Part shown: in pieces, positions 28,087-37,703 of the stretch
Numbering within the stretch: position 1 is the stretch's first letter
Layout: each line of letters opens with the position of its first letter
NCBI RefSeq assembly: GCF_028765575.1
Contig: NZ_JARACO010000001.1
Coordinates: 124,001-188,000 of the forward strand
Direction: 5' to 3'
From: Aliivibrio sp. S3MY1
GTDB lineage: Bacteria; Pseudomonadota; Gammaproteobacteria; Enterobacterales; Vibrionaceae
DNA: 64,000 nt
The notes under the pieces: model-generated
Databases searched by the model: none
What the model was told of the DNA's origin: nothing
Seen by the model: the letters and a program-made list of their open reading frames with translations, nothing else
Program-made: the position numbers and the translations under genes

Positions 28087-28310
28087 TAGCGCTCCCTCCA
28101 ACTCGGGGATTCTGCATCCAGAATTTTCTCTAATGTTTCGACACGACGTTGCATTTTATCCGCACGTTCTGTCATTGTTTTTAATAACTGCGTATCTTCA
28201 TGCGACAAACCTTGCGCTGTTTTCCCTTTACTTCGGTAATGTAAAAACAGCCATAACGGTGCAACAAAAATAAAAAATATAACCAATGGGAAAGCAAAAA
28301 AGCCGCTCAT
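28086..28310 (-). CDS. pspB: phage shock protein B
   Basis: A 74-residue protein with one N-terminal membrane segment (about 5-24) and a cytoplasmic coiled-coil (TMTERADKMQRRVETLEKIL). It works with PspC. The gene lies 45 bp after pspA and overlaps pspC by one base. There is no pspD gene in this operon. Confidence 0.93.
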   Translation of the reverse strand: MSGFFAFPLVIFFIFVAPLWLFLHYRSKGKTAQGLSHEDTQLLKTMTERADKMQRRVETLEKILDAESPSWRER

Positions 28311-28355
28311 TGTTTTCTCCTTAGTAATTCAAATTCGACCAATTCTTGTAATCTA

Positions 28356-29021
28356 TTATGCGTCTTTCTTCATTTGTTCTTTTAGACGCTCTAATTCTTT
28401 TTCAATTTCATCTTGCGCTTGCAGCTCTGCAAATTCTTGCTCTAGTGAGTTTGCTTTACCCATTGAGTAAGTGTCTGCCTTTGCATCCAATTCGTCAATA
28501 CGGCGCTCATATTGTTCAAACTTTGCCATTGCACGTTCTGTTTTTCCTGAATGTGTATGGGCTTTAATATCATTACGATGCTGCGCCGCTTGTTGACGGA
28601 TCACTAATGCTTGTTGACGTGCACGTGTTTCTGTCAATTTAGTCTCTAACTCAGTTAATTCTGCGCTTAACTTCTCAATGCTTTCTTCTACCAGAATAAA
28701 TTCTGTTTTTAAGCTCGAAAGTACATCTTGAACTTTCTGTTTTTCTATCAGAGCTGAACGCGCTAAATCTTCGCGTTGTTTAATCAAAGCTAAACTTGCT
28801 TTTTCTTGCCAATCGGTAACTTGTGCTTCAATTGATCCAATTTTACGTGTCAGCTCTTTTTTATCTGCGATTGCTTTTGCTGATGCCGTACGAACCTCAA
28901 CTAATGTGTCTTCCATCTCTTGAATGATTAAACGGATCATTTTTTCTGGATTTTCGGCTTTATCCAGTAAAGACGTTACATTGGCATTAACGATGTCTGC
29001 AAAGCGTGAAAAAATACCCAT
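28356..29021 (-). CDS. pspA: phage shock protein A
   Basis: A 221-residue coiled-coil peripheral membrane protein of the PspA/IM30 family: MGIFSRFADIVNANVTSLLD at the N-terminus, then long heptad helices. It stabilises damaged membranes and, when idle, holds the activator PspF inactive. It is the first gene of pspABC behind a sigma-54-type promoter and is divergent from pspF. Confidence 0.95.
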   Translation of the reverse strand: MGIFSRFADIVNANVTSLLDKAENPEKMIRLIIQEMEDTLVEVRTASAKAIADKKELTRKIGSIEAQVTDWQEKASLALIKQREDLARSALIEKQKVQDVLSSLKTEFILVEESIEKLSAELTELETKLTETRARQQALVIRQQAAQHRNDIKAHTHSGKTERAMAKFEQYERRIDELDAKADTYSMGKANSLEQEFAELQAQDEIEKELERLKEQMKKDA

Positions 29022-29080
29022 AATTTATTCCTCTCAATTAATATCAATCTAGATAACTATTTTTAAATCTACTATGACTA

Positions 29081-29098
29081 TTACACAATGCATGCCAA
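29081..29098 (-). promoter_or_regulatory. sigma-54 promoter of pspABC
   Basis: On the minus strand TTGGCATGCATTGTGTA matches the -24/-12 layout (TGGCA, then TGT in place of TGC at the right spacing) and resembles the E. coli psp promoter. It would place the transcript start about 50 bp before pspA. The adjacent PspF gene supplies the needed activator. Confidence 0.7.
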
Positions 29099-29211
29099 GT
29101 TTTCACTTATTAAAAATCAATAACTTACATAAAATCGACGCGTTGATAATTTTAGGCTATGATTAAAATGACCACTATTTAGTTATATTGACCAAAAATC
29201 GAGGGTGATAC

Positions 29212-30228
29212 ATGAGAAAAGACTGTTTAATTGGAGAATCAGATGCGTTTTTATCTACGTTAGATCATGCTTCACAATTAGCGACAATAGATAGGCCAAT
29301 TCTAATTCTTGGTGAGCGCGGTACGGGTAAAGAGTTAATAGCCCAGCGACTTCACTTTCTGTCAAAGCGATGGGATGAGCCACTAGTGAGTTTAAACTGC
29401 GCGGCTTTAAGTTCTGGCACGTTAGATTCGGAGCTTTTTGGCCATGACGCAGGCTCATTTACAGGAGCAAAGCAACGTCATCAAGGCAGATTCGAACGCG
29501 CTAATGGTGGCTCACTCTTTCTAGATGAGCTTGGAACCGCACCTTTAACCGTACAAGAAAAGCTGCTTCGTGTGATTGAATATGGTGAATATGAACGCGT
29601 TGGCGGATCTCACACCTTAAAGGCAGACGTTCGCCTGATTTGCGCGACCAACCAAAACCCGCAAGACTTAGTAGTAGAAAAAAAATTCAGAGCGGATTTA
29701 CTTGATAGGTTGTCTTTTGATGTCATTCACCTACCACCATTACGATATCGCGAGCAAGACGTGCTGTTACTTGCTGAGCATTTTGCGATAAAAATGTGCC
29801 AAGAAATGAATTTGAGATATTTTGCTGGGTTTTCTTATTATGCACAGCAGCAAATTTTAGATTATGACTGGCCAGGTAACGTGCGTGAATTAAGAAACTG
29901 CATCGAGCGTGCTGTATTTAAACATAACCATGAAGAAGCGCAAATAGAGTCCATTCAGCTCAATCCTTTTCTTTCTCCATGGGAAGACTCTCAGTTAACG
30001 TCTTCTCCTTCAGCTATACTCAATGCTCAAAAAAGAGAAGAACAAGCTATATCGCTACCATTGAATTTAAAACAATTTCAGATAGAGCAAGAGAAAGCAC
30101 TACTTGAACAAGCGCTATTAAAATCACAGCATCATCAACGAAAAGCCGCTGAAGAATTAGGCATTACTTACCATCAATTTCGTGGATTATTGAAAAAGCA
30201 CCAACTCTTGACCACAATCAAGGGATAA
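29212..30228 (+). CDS. pspF: sigma-54 activator PspF
   Basis: A 338-residue AAA+ activator without an N-terminal regulatory domain, as is usual for PspF. Walker A is GERGTGKE (about 34-41), the sigma-54 contact loop is GSFTGA, and the Walker B region is GGSLFLDELG. A Fis-type helix-turn-helix is at the C-terminus (RKAAEELGITYHQFRGLLKK). It is divergent from pspABC, which it activates, and is followed after 84 bp by the sap operon, as in E. coli. Confidence 0.94.
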   Translation: MRKDCLIGESDAFLSTLDHASQLATIDRPILILGERGTGKELIAQRLHFLSKRWDEPLVSLNCAALSSGTLDSELFGHDAGSFTGAKQRHQGRFERANGGSLFLDELGTAPLTVQEKLLRVIEYGEYERVGGSHTLKADVRLICATNQNPQDLVVEKKFRADLLDRLSFDVIHLPPLRYREQDVLLLAEHFAIKMCQEMNLRYFAGFSYYAQQQILDYDWPGNVRELRNCIERAVFKHNHEEAQIESIQLNPFLSPWEDSQLTSSPSAILNAQKREEQAISLPLNLKQFQIEQEKALLEQALLKSQHHQRKAAEELGITYHQFRGLLKKHQLLTTIKG

Positions 30229-30312
30229 TCTTAGATATTTAAGTGCAGAACCAGTCACTTGGGTATAAAATGACAGGTTCATTAATTAAAATTGATAAAA
30301 GCTGCGGTTATT

Positions 30313-31938
30313 ATGAAAATTATTGCGCGCATACTCATAGCGGCTACAGGGTTATTTGGCCTTGTTGGTTGTTATGATGCGGGGATTAAACAAACAATTC
30401 ATGAAACAGGATTCATTTACTGTGAGTCAGGAAATCTGGATGCTTTTAATCCACAAATTTCTGATGAAAACAGTATTCTTGAAGCCATTAGCGCTCAAAT
30501 TTATGATCGCTTGCTTATTATTGACCCGATAACACAAAAACCGTCTTCTAATTTGGCAAGCGATTGGCAGGTTGATGAGACGGGCACGGTTTATACCTTT
30601 ACTTTACAACCCAATGTTGCCTTCCATACCACTGATTTATTTACGCCTACACGTTTTCTTAGCGCAAATGATGTTGTCTTTAGTTTTAATCGTATTTTAA
30701 ATCCTGAAAACTCATTCCATAATGTCAATTCAGGGCACTACCCATGGTTTGATAGCATCAATTTTTCTCACATGGTTACCGCAGTTAAAGCCATCAATCC
30801 ACATCAAATTCAGTTTACCCTTTCTTCACCTGATAACACCTTTTTATCTTCTTTAGCGGCCTCTTATGCCGTCATTCACTCAGAAGAATATGCTCAGCAA
30901 CTCGCTGCATCTGATGAGAAAAATCTGATTGATTTTCTCCCGGTTGGTACTGGCCCTTTTAAGTTATCTCAATTTCAACAAAATGAAATGGTTCGCTTGA
31001 AACGACATGATGATTATTGGCAAGGCAAAGCTAAGATGTCACAAGTTGTCTTTGATATATCAAGCCGAGGCACTGGTTCGTTAGCAAAACTGCTGCGTCA
31101 AGAATGTGATGTGGTGGTAAATCCGATATCGAGTCAGCTGCCTATTATTATCGAAAATGATGAACTGACGTTGTATTCACAAACGGCGACCAATGTTGCC
31201 TTTATTGCTATCAATACTCAAAATCCATTATTACAAGATCAGCGCGTTCGTAAGGCGCTCAATTTTGCTATCGATCGTTCAAGCTTAATTAACTCGGTCT
31301 ACTATAATTCAGGTATTGAAGCGGAATCGATCCTACCTCCCGCTTCTTGGGCTTATGGCGATGACAGCTCTTTTATTCGCTATGACTTAAATTATGCCAA
31401 AGGTTTATTACGCGAAGCCGGGATAAAAGAGAATATTGAACTCTCTATGTGGGTACCTCTTGATAATAATTCTTATAATCCAAGCCCTAAAAAATCGGCT
31501 GAAATCATTCAAAGCGATTTTGCGAAAATTGGAATTAGACTCAAGCTCATTACCAGTGATCTTTTAAGCCGCAATGAACTGGCAGAAAACAATATCGATT
31601 TAGTGTTAACTGGCTGGAATGCGAACAGTTCAGATCCAGATACTATGCTAAGGCCATTACTTTCTTGTAATGCAAAACAAGCGGAGTTTGGTCTTGCAAA
31701 CTGGTGTAATGAAGAATTTGATTTCTTGCTTGATTTAGCCAAAGAGACAAATCAGCCACGCTATCGTATTAATTTATATCGTCAAATTCAAAATTTATTG
31801 AGTGAAGAGATGCCTATCATACCACTCGCACATGGCGTGAAATATCAAGCTAATCAGTCATCATTAAAAGGGTTTACGTTAAGCCCATTTAATACGTATC
31901 CATTTCATCGTGTTGTTAGAGTTAAGGAGGGGAAATAA
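30313..31938 (+). CDS. sapA: SapA peptide ABC transporter substrate-binding protein
   Basis: A 541-residue SBP_bac_5 protein similar along its length to enterobacterial SapA (GFIYCESGNLDAFNPQ, NDVVFSFNRIL, PVGTGPFKL, LPPASWAYGDD, LLSCNAKQ). The start at 30313 gives a good signal; a TTG seven codons upstream is less likely. The signal ends in FGLVGCYD, so this version is probably a lipoprotein, whereas E. coli SapA has a cleaved signal. In enteric bacteria the system is linked to antimicrobial-peptide resistance and, for SapBCDF, to putrescine export. It starts the sapABCDF operon and is coupled to sapB by TAATG. Confidence 0.92.
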   Translation: MKIIARILIAATGLFGLVGCYDAGIKQTIHETGFIYCESGNLDAFNPQISDENSILEAISAQIYDRLLIIDPITQKPSSNLASDWQVDETGTVYTFTLQPNVAFHTTDLFTPTRFLSANDVVFSFNRILNPENSFHNVNSGHYPWFDSINFSHMVTAVKAINPHQIQFTLSSPDNTFLSSLAASYAVIHSEEYAQQLAASDEKNLIDFLPVGTGPFKLSQFQQNEMVRLKRHDDYWQGKAKMSQVVFDISSRGTGSLAKLLRQECDVVVNPISSQLPIIIENDELTLYSQTATNVAFIAINTQNPLLQDQRVRKALNFAIDRSSLINSVYYNSGIEAESILPPASWAYGDDSSFIRYDLNYAKGLLREAGIKENIELSMWVPLDNNSYNPSPKKSAEIIQSDFAKIGIRLKLITSDLLSRNELAENNIDLVLTGWNANSSDPDTMLRPLLSCNAKQAEFGLANWCNEEFDFLLDLAKETNQPRYRINLYRQIQNLLSEEMPIIPLAHGVKYQANQSSLKGFTLSPFNTYPFHRVVRVKEGK

Positions 31939-32900
31939 TGTGGATTTATACTATTCGACGATTTAATTTATTCATTGTTACGTTATTAATTCTGACATTA
32001 ATTGGTTTTAATATTTTACGCCTAGACGAAACATCCGCTTGGTCGCAAACCTCTTTTTTTTCTGGGTGGATAACCTATTTAGGCCAATTAGCCAACGGTA
32101 ATTTAGGGGTTAACCAGTATGGTGTGAACATGTTGGATGAGATCCTTCGTGTTTTCCCTGCTACCATCGAGCTGTGCTTCTTTGCCTTTTTCATCGCATT
32201 AATCATTGGAACCCCTGTTGGTACCATTGCAGGTATCCGTCAAGGCAAACCTACGGATACACTTATTTCATCGATTGCACTACTCGGCTATTCTATGCCT
32301 TTATTTTGGATCGCTTTAGTCGTGTTGATGTTTTTTAGTCTAAAGTTAGGGATTACCCCTGTTTCTGGTCGTTATAGCTTGCTGTATGAGTTTGATACAA
32401 AAACTGGATTTGCATTCATTGATGTATTGGCTTCTAAATCACCTTATCGTGCTGAAATGCTTGAAAATATTATCCAACATCTCATTCTACCAACCTTGGT
32501 ACTGTCCATTGCACCGATGACTGAAGTAATTCGTTTAATGCGTTCTTCCGTTTCAACGGTGATCACTAAAAACTACATTAAAGTCGCCCATACTAAGGGC
32601 TTATCTAAATTTGAAATCATGGTCAAACACATTATTCGTAACGCATTACCGCCAATTATTCCTAAATTAGGTATCCAACTCTCTGGTTTATTCACTGCCG
32701 CGATTTTAACTGAGTCTATTTTTAACTGGCCAGGAGTTGGTCGCTGGTTATTAGATGCCATCATTAAACATGATTTTGTTGCTGTTCAAGCTGGGGTAAT
32801 TACCGTTGCTTCATTTATTTTACTCGCTAATATTTTATCGGATTTATTGGGTGCTTCAGTAAACCCATTAGTAAGGAAAGAGTTCTATGCTCTCAAATAG
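31938..32900 (+). CDS. sapB: SapB ABC transporter permease
   Basis: A 320-residue inner-membrane permease of the DppB/OppB type with about six hydrophobic segments and the EAA-loop region VAHTKGLSKFEIMVKHIIRNA. It overlaps sapA by one base and sapC by 14 bp, so the genes are translationally linked. Confidence 0.93.
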   Translation: MWIYTIRRFNLFIVTLLILTLIGFNILRLDETSAWSQTSFFSGWITYLGQLANGNLGVNQYGVNMLDEILRVFPATIELCFFAFFIALIIGTPVGTIAGIRQGKPTDTLISSIALLGYSMPLFWIALVVLMFFSLKLGITPVSGRYSLLYEFDTKTGFAFIDVLASKSPYRAEMLENIIQHLILPTLVLSIAPMTEVIRLMRSSVSTVITKNYIKVAHTKGLSKFEIMVKHIIRNALPPIIPKLGIQLSGLFTAAILTESIFNWPGVGRWLLDAIIKHDFVAVQAGVITVASFILLANILSDLLGASVNPLVRKEFYALK

Positions 32901-33774
32901 TGTTTATCAAGAAGAACATATTCCGACTCAAATGGAACGTTTTTGGTTGAATTTTCGATCCAACTCTTTAGCTATGTTCGGGTTCTGGTGTTTATTACTG
33001 ATCATTATTATCACCATCACCTCGCCTTGGCTGAGCCCATATGATCCACAATGGCAATCTGATAATTTACTGATGCCTCCATCATGGAGCTCTGAGGGTG
33101 ATGTCGCTTTTTTCTTAGGCACTGATGATTTAGGCCGCGATATTCTTTCTCGTTTGCTAATGGGATCACAATTAACTTTTGGCAATGCCCTGCTTGTCGC
33201 CCTATTGTCCGGCTTTGTCGGTTGTATTATTGGTATTTTTGCAGGCATGACTCAAGGTCTATTATCCAGTATATTAAATCACTTATTAGATACTATCTTA
33301 TCTATCCCATCGCTTCTTCTCGCTATTATTTTCGTCGCTTTTTTAGGCTTTGGCGAATTTACTATTCTACTGGCTATCTGGCTAGCACTAATCCCACGCT
33401 TCATTCGTGCTGTATACACCGCAGTACATAATGAGATGGAGAAAGCTTATATCCTTGCCGCTCGTTTAGATGGCGCAAATAACTTCTATTTATTATGGAA
33501 CTCTGTTCTACCGAATATTTTAAGTATTATTGTTGCGGAGATGACATTAGCCATTTCTGTCGCGATTTTAGACATTACTGCATTAGGCTTTCTTGGATTA
33601 GGTGCACAGGCGCCTAGCTCTGAGTGGGGGGTAATTTTGGGTGACTCTATTGAATTAATTTATACCGCTCCATGGACAGTCACGTTACCAGGTATCGTTA
33701 TTACCTTTACGGTTATTATCATTAACTTAGTTGGTGATGGTATTCAGCGTGCATTAAATGCGGGGACAGAGTAA
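32887..33774 (+). CDS. sapC: SapC ABC transporter permease
   Basis: A 295-residue permease of the DppC/OppC type: [19 protein letters not shown] after the first membrane segment, the EAA loop [24 protein letters not shown], and [17 protein letters not shown] near the end. It pairs with SapB to form the membrane channel. The stop overlaps sapD as TAATG. Confidence 0.93.
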   Translation: MLSNSVYQEEHIPTQMERFWLNFRSNSLAMFGFWCLLLIIIITITSPWLSPYDPQWQSDNLLMPPSWSSEGDVAFFLGTDDLGRDILSRLLMGSQLTFGNALLVALLSGFVGCIIGIFAGMTQGLLSSILNHLLDTILSIPSLLLAIIFVAFLGFGEFTILLAIWLALIPRFIRAVYTAVHNEMEKAYILAARLDGANNFYLLWNSVLPNILSIIVAEMTLAISVAILDITALGFLGLGAQAPSSEWGVILGDSIELIYTAPWTVTLPGIVITFTVIIINLVGDGIQRALNAGTE

Positions 33775-34787
33775 TGCCTTTATTAGATATTCGTCATTTA
33801 ACTATCGAACTTGAAACTCCACAAGGAATGGTAAAGGCCGTAGACCGTATGAGTTTAACCCTGAATGAAGGAGAGATCCGTGGCCTTGTGGGTGAATCAG
33901 GTTCTGGCAAGTCTCTTGTCGCTAAAGCAATTTTAGGCATCACCAAAGATAACTGGAAGATCAGTGCTGATAGAATGCGATTAGGCAATATTGACCTTTT
34001 AGCACTATCACCAAAAGAGCGCCGCCGAGTGATTGGACGTGAAATGGCGATGATCTTCCAAGAACCGTCGACCTGTCTCGATCCATCAGAGCACGTGGGT
34101 AACCAATTAAAAGAAGCGATACCATCAAAATACTTTACTGGTCGTTGGTGGCAGCGTTGGAATTGGCGTACGAAAGGCGCTATTGCCCTACTCCATAAAG
34201 TGGGTATCAAAGATCATAAGCGCATAATGAAATGCTATCCATATGAGTTAACGGATGGTGAATGTCAAAAAGTAATGATCGCTATGGCTATTGCCAATAA
34301 GCCTCGTATCTTAATTGCTGATGAACCAACCGATGAATTGGATGCTGTGACCCAGTCACAAATATTCCGTCTATTAAGCCGGATGAATCAAGTCAATAAC
34401 ACCACGATTCTGTTGATCAGCCATGACTTAATCACCTTAACGCAGTGGGTAGATAGAATTACCGTAATGTACTGCGGCCAATCGGTTGAGTCTGCTTGTC
34501 GTAAGGATATTTTGGAGGCGCCAAAACATCCTTATACCAATGCACTTCTGCGAGCCATGCCTGATTTTGGTAAAGATGGGATCCCCCATAAAGCGAAATT
34601 AGAATCTCTGCCAGGGACGATTCCACCCTTGCAACATTTACCAATTGGCTGTCGTTTAGGGCCACGTTGTCCTTACGCTCAACGTAAATGTGTTCAGGTG
34701 CCTGAAGGTAGAAAAGTGAAAGATCACAAATTTAGTTGTCATTTCCCATTAAATGTTGAGGAGAAGAAAAATGACTGCGCTTCTTGA
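33774..34787 (+). CDS. sapD: SapD ABC transporter ATPase
   Basis: A 337-residue ATPase of the oligopeptide family. Walker A is GESGSGKS, Walker B is [12 protein letters not shown] and the H-loop is LISHDL. The signature is LTDGE rather than LSGGQ, a change also seen in E. coli SapD. The C-terminal oligopeptide-transporter tail contains [14 protein letters not shown], a cysteine motif of this group. It overlaps sapF by 17 bp. Confidence 0.93.
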   Translation: MPLLDIRHLTIELETPQGMVKAVDRMSLTLNEGEIRGLVGESGSGKSLVAKAILGITKDNWKISADRMRLGNIDLLALSPKERRRVIGREMAMIFQEPSTCLDPSEHVGNQLKEAIPSKYFTGRWWQRWNWRTKGAIALLHKVGIKDHKRIMKCYPYELTDGECQKVMIAMAIANKPRILIADEPTDELDAVTQSQIFRLLSRMNQVNNTTILLISHDLITLTQWVDRITVMYCGQSVESACRKDILEAPKHPYTNALLRAMPDFGKDGIPHKAKLESLPGTIPPLQHLPIGCRLGPRCPYAQRKCVQVPEGRKVKDHKFSCHFPLNVEEKKNDCAS

Positions 34788-35595
34788 AGTAACGGATCTT
34801 AAAAAAGATTATGTCTTTCGCACAGGACTGTTTCGTAAACAAATTAAAGAGGCGGTAAAGCCAGTTAGTTTTTCTTTAGAAGCGGGCCAAACAATAGGTT
34901 TTATCGGCGCTAATGGCTCAGGAAAATCAACCTTAGCAAGAATGCTAGCAGGCGTAGTTGAACCGACCTCTGGTATCATTAAAGTTAATGGCGAGATCCT
35001 TGATTACAAAGATTTTAAAACGCGCTGTAAGCTTATTCGTATGATCTTTCAAGATCCAAACTCTTCGCTAAATCCGAGAATTCAGATTGGCCGCATCTTA
35101 GAAGGCCCGCTAAAAAGAAACACGAATATGCCGCCAGAAGCGAGAGAGCGTCGAGTAAAAGATACTCTACAACGTGTCGGTTTATTACCTGAACACGCTT
35201 ATTTCTACCCACAAATGCTGGCAACTGGTCAAAAACAACGAGTCTGTTTGGCTCGTGCTTTGATCTTACAACCATCAATTATCGTCGCAGATGAAGCATT
35301 GAGTGGTTTGGATATGGCAATGCGTTCTCAGATCATTAACTTGTTCTTAGAACTTCAGCAAGAGATGGCTATTTCCTTCATTTATGTGTCACAACATATC
35401 GGTGTGGTAAAACATATTACCGATAAAGTGATGGTAATGCATGAGGGTGAAGTGGTAGAAAAAGGGCCAACTCAGGAAGTCTTTGCTAGCCCACAGCACT
35501 CTATCACCCAACGTTTGCTAGCCAGCCACTTTGATGCTCCAACGCATGATAGAAAGCAACGTATTAGTGCTGCGACACCTAAGATTGAGTGTTAG
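34771..35595 (+). CDS. sapF: SapF ABC transporter ATPase
   Basis: A 274-residue ATPase with Walker A GANGSGKS, signature LATGQKQR (altered, as in other SapF proteins) and Walker [13 protein letters not shown]. The start MTALLEV at 34771 is chosen because GAGGAG lies eight bases upstream; a frame six codons longer is possible but has no clear ribosome site. It ends the sap operon. Confidence 0.92.
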   Translation: MTALLEVTDLKKDYVFRTGLFRKQIKEAVKPVSFSLEAGQTIGFIGANGSGKSTLARMLAGVVEPTSGIIKVNGEILDYKDFKTRCKLIRMIFQDPNSSLNPRIQIGRILEGPLKRNTNMPPEARERRVKDTLQRVGLLPEHAYFYPQMLATGQKQRVCLARALILQPSIIVADEALSGLDMAMRSQIINLFLELQQEMAISFIYVSQHIGVVKHITDKVMVMHEGEVVEKGPTQEVFASPQHSITQRLLASHFDAPTHDRKQRISAATPKIEC

Positions 35596-35604
35596 AAGCT
35601 AAAT

Positions 35605-35644
35605 AATTCCCCCCACCTTTATTTTGTATAAGATAGGGGGAATT
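35605..35644. terminator. terminator between sapF and the alpha-galactosidase
   Basis: The stem AATTCCCCC/GGGGGAATT (35605-35613 and 35636-35644) has a 22-nt loop that is itself partly self-complementary. It sits between two convergent genes, and probably acts on both; the T-tail is short on each side. Confidence 0.7.
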
Positions 35645-35648
35645 TATA

Positions 35649-37388
35649 TTAAATTGATACCAAAATTGCGCGACTGCTTAAGCCATTCTCCAATGTAAGC
35701 AATAACATTTGTGATGGCTCTTCATTTAATGCTTCTCCCGTCCAAAAATCACGCCAAATTGAAGGCTGATCAGCAACCAATGCGTGCTCTATTGGCGCAT
35801 CTTCATAATTAAAGAGACAGTGAAGTTCATGTTGATGATTAAGTCTTAATGTACAGTGGTTGTTTGATAACGATTTAAACTGAGCTGAATCTTGTGTTAA
35901 GCGATGGCGTGAAAGTAAATTCTTCCATGTCTTTTTTGCAAAGCTATTCAACTCTAATAATGGATCACCAGATAGTGTCAATCCACCAGATGCAAGAATG
36001 ACATTACGATGAAACTCATAATATTTTCGCTCGGTGCCTTGATTCGATAATGATGTCAAAGTTACGCAATCAGGATCTATTTGCCATAGCTTACGGTGTT
36101 GCCAACTACGGTAAAATGTCTCTTTTGCAATTTGTTCAAATCGTTCTGGATTTCGATCTACATCATCCGATACTCGCATTGCATCAACCAAGCCTAAAGA
36201 AGGCCACATTGGTGCATTGCAACCAAGAATTAGAGCCTCGCCTGCCCCGTTGATAATAGCCTGCATACCTAAACGATACGCTTCTACTCCAGTAATACCA
36301 GACTGAACTCTATGACCCTTTAAGCAGCCAAAAAAATTAGCATCCAGTTTAAAAAGTTCAACGCCCCACTCTTCTCTCATGGTACGGATAACGTCGGTAA
36401 GGTGTACCTGAACCTCTTGTTTAGAGGTGTCAAGAATATACCAAGGCGTGCAGCGCCAACCTCCATAAGTGATATCTTCTGCTTTTAATAACTCGCCGTT
36501 TTCATGACGTACGAACCAATCTGGGTGATTTTTAAAAACTTCTGATTCAGGTTGAGCAATAAACGGAGCAATCCAAATTGCAGGCTTCTTGCCTCTACTT
36601 TTAATTTCCGCCAATACGTTTTCAATGCCATTAGGGAATTTATTTGACGGCGTTAACCAATCTCCCATGTATGCTTGATAACCATCATCAAGCAAAACCC
36701 ATTCAAGCTCTGGCTGCTCGTTGCACATTACTTCAAGGTTATCTAAAACATTTTGCTCTGTAACATCAGAATAATAGGCATACCACGAACACCAACCAAC
36801 AGGGGCATTTTTCTTTACACCAGGTCGAATTGGGTGCTGCTGTTGTACTTTAACTGCATACAGTTCATAAAGCTCAGCCAATGAGTTCGCTTTCACGACC
36901 GTCATCGCTTCCATTTGGTTACTTGCCCAATCTTGTGGTTTAGTATCTTCACCATCTAGAAAAGCCATTACATTCCTGACACCTTGATGTTGATGAATTT
37001 CAAAATATCCTGCAAAACGATGGCATGAGGTAAATCCAAATAGAGTAAAACCATCTGATTGCTCAACAACCAAATAATTATAAAACCGTTTTTTCGCTTT
37101 TTCTGAATACAAGCGATAACTGGCACTATTATCAGGACAGCGTCCAATATCTTGTGGTGAGTCAACTTGCCCTGCGGTTTGAGCGAGCATTTGAAAACCA
37201 TCACCTAAGATCTTAGCATCATGTTCTAATTGTGTAGGCAGTTGTAGAACAGGGTAGTGACTATCAATAGGAGAGTTATGGATACCAGCGAAACGCATAG
37301 TGATTTGATCATCTTGCATTTCATAAACTAAATCGGTTTGAACAGGAATCGTTTCTTGTCCGCATAAGAAAAATAATGGATTCATCAT
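35649..37388 (-). CDS. GH36-type alpha-galactosidase
   Basis: A 579-residue cytoplasmic glycosidase without a signal peptide. The family-36 barrel shows GWCSWYAYYSDVTE, WVLLDDGYQ, KPAIWIAPF, the nucleophile aspartate in LFKLDANFF and the acid/base aspartate in AMRVSDDVD. It would release galactose from alpha-galactosides such as melibiose or raffinose-type sugars. No transporter or regulator is adjacent, so substrate entry must depend on a system elsewhere. A 17-bp palindrome 43 bp upstream looks like an operator for a repressor not encoded here. Confidence 0.88.
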   Translation of the reverse strand: MMNPLFFLCGQETIPVQTDLVYEMQDDQITMRFAGIHNSPIDSHYPVLQLPTQLEHDAKILGDGFQMLAQTAGQVDSPQDIGRCPDNSASYRLYSEKAKKRFYNYLVVEQSDGFTLFGFTSCHRFAGYFEIHQHQGVRNVMAFLDGEDTKPQDWASNQMEAMTVVKANSLAELYELYAVKVQQQHPIRPGVKKNAPVGWCSWYAYYSDVTEQNVLDNLEVMCNEQPELEWVLLDDGYQAYMGDWLTPSNKFPNGIENVLAEIKSRGKKPAIWIAPFIAQPESEVFKNHPDWFVRHENGELLKAEDITYGGWRCTPWYILDTSKQEVQVHLTDVIRTMREEWGVELFKLDANFFGCLKGHRVQSGITGVEAYRLGMQAIINGAGEALILGCNAPMWPSLGLVDAMRVSDDVDRNPERFEQIAKETFYRSWQHRKLWQIDPDCVTLTSLSNQGTERKYYEFHRNVILASGGLTLSGDPLLELNSFAKKTWKNLLSRHRLTQDSAQFKSLSNNHCTLRLNHQHELHCLFNYEDAPIEHALVADQPSIWRDFWTGEALNEEPSQMLLLTLENGLSSRAILVSI

Positions 37389-37656
37389 GAACTTCCTATT
37401 GCTGATTTCTATACGAAATTAAACAGCTAACTATGTAATTTACATAGAATACTACGATTAAGAATACAAGCAATAGCCACGAGTAAGGGACGGGAGATCT
37501 GAGGGAATAAAAAGAGACTTAGCAAAAATTAAACGTACAAAAAACAAACTCAATTTCTTCATTTGTTAATCCCAAAATGAGTAATGAGTCTTTATTGATG
37601 CTCCTTACAGCATGTTCATTCATCTTTATTCTCAGTTTAAAATCGACGATTGTAAA
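37389..37656. other. gap between the alpha-galactosidase and chemoreceptor genes
   Basis: Part of a 315-bp gene-free stretch (37389-37703). Besides the palindrome at 37431-37447 and the terminator at 37657-37692 it holds only AT-rich sequence in which the minus-strand promoter of the alpha-galactosidase must lie. Confidence 0.4.
37431..37447. promoter_or_regulatory. 17-bp perfect palindrome, candidate operator
   Basis: CTATGTAATTTACATAG has 8-bp perfect arms around a single base. It ends 43 bp before the alpha-galactosidase start, an ordinary place for a repressor site (LacI, GntR or AraC-type). The binding protein is not known. Confidence 0.6.
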
Positions 37657-37692
37657 ATACCAAGTCAGTTATCATTGATACTGACTTGGTAT
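37657..37692 (-). terminator. terminator of the chemoreceptor gene
   Basis: A nearly perfect palindrome: ATACCAAGTCAG/CTGACTTGGTAT (37657-37668 and 37681-37692), with TATCA/TGATA as inner stem. The minus-strand tail is ATTTTAC, weakly U-rich. It lies 11 bp past the chemoreceptor stop. Confidence 0.75.
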
Positions 37693-37703
37693 ATTTAATT
37701 ACT

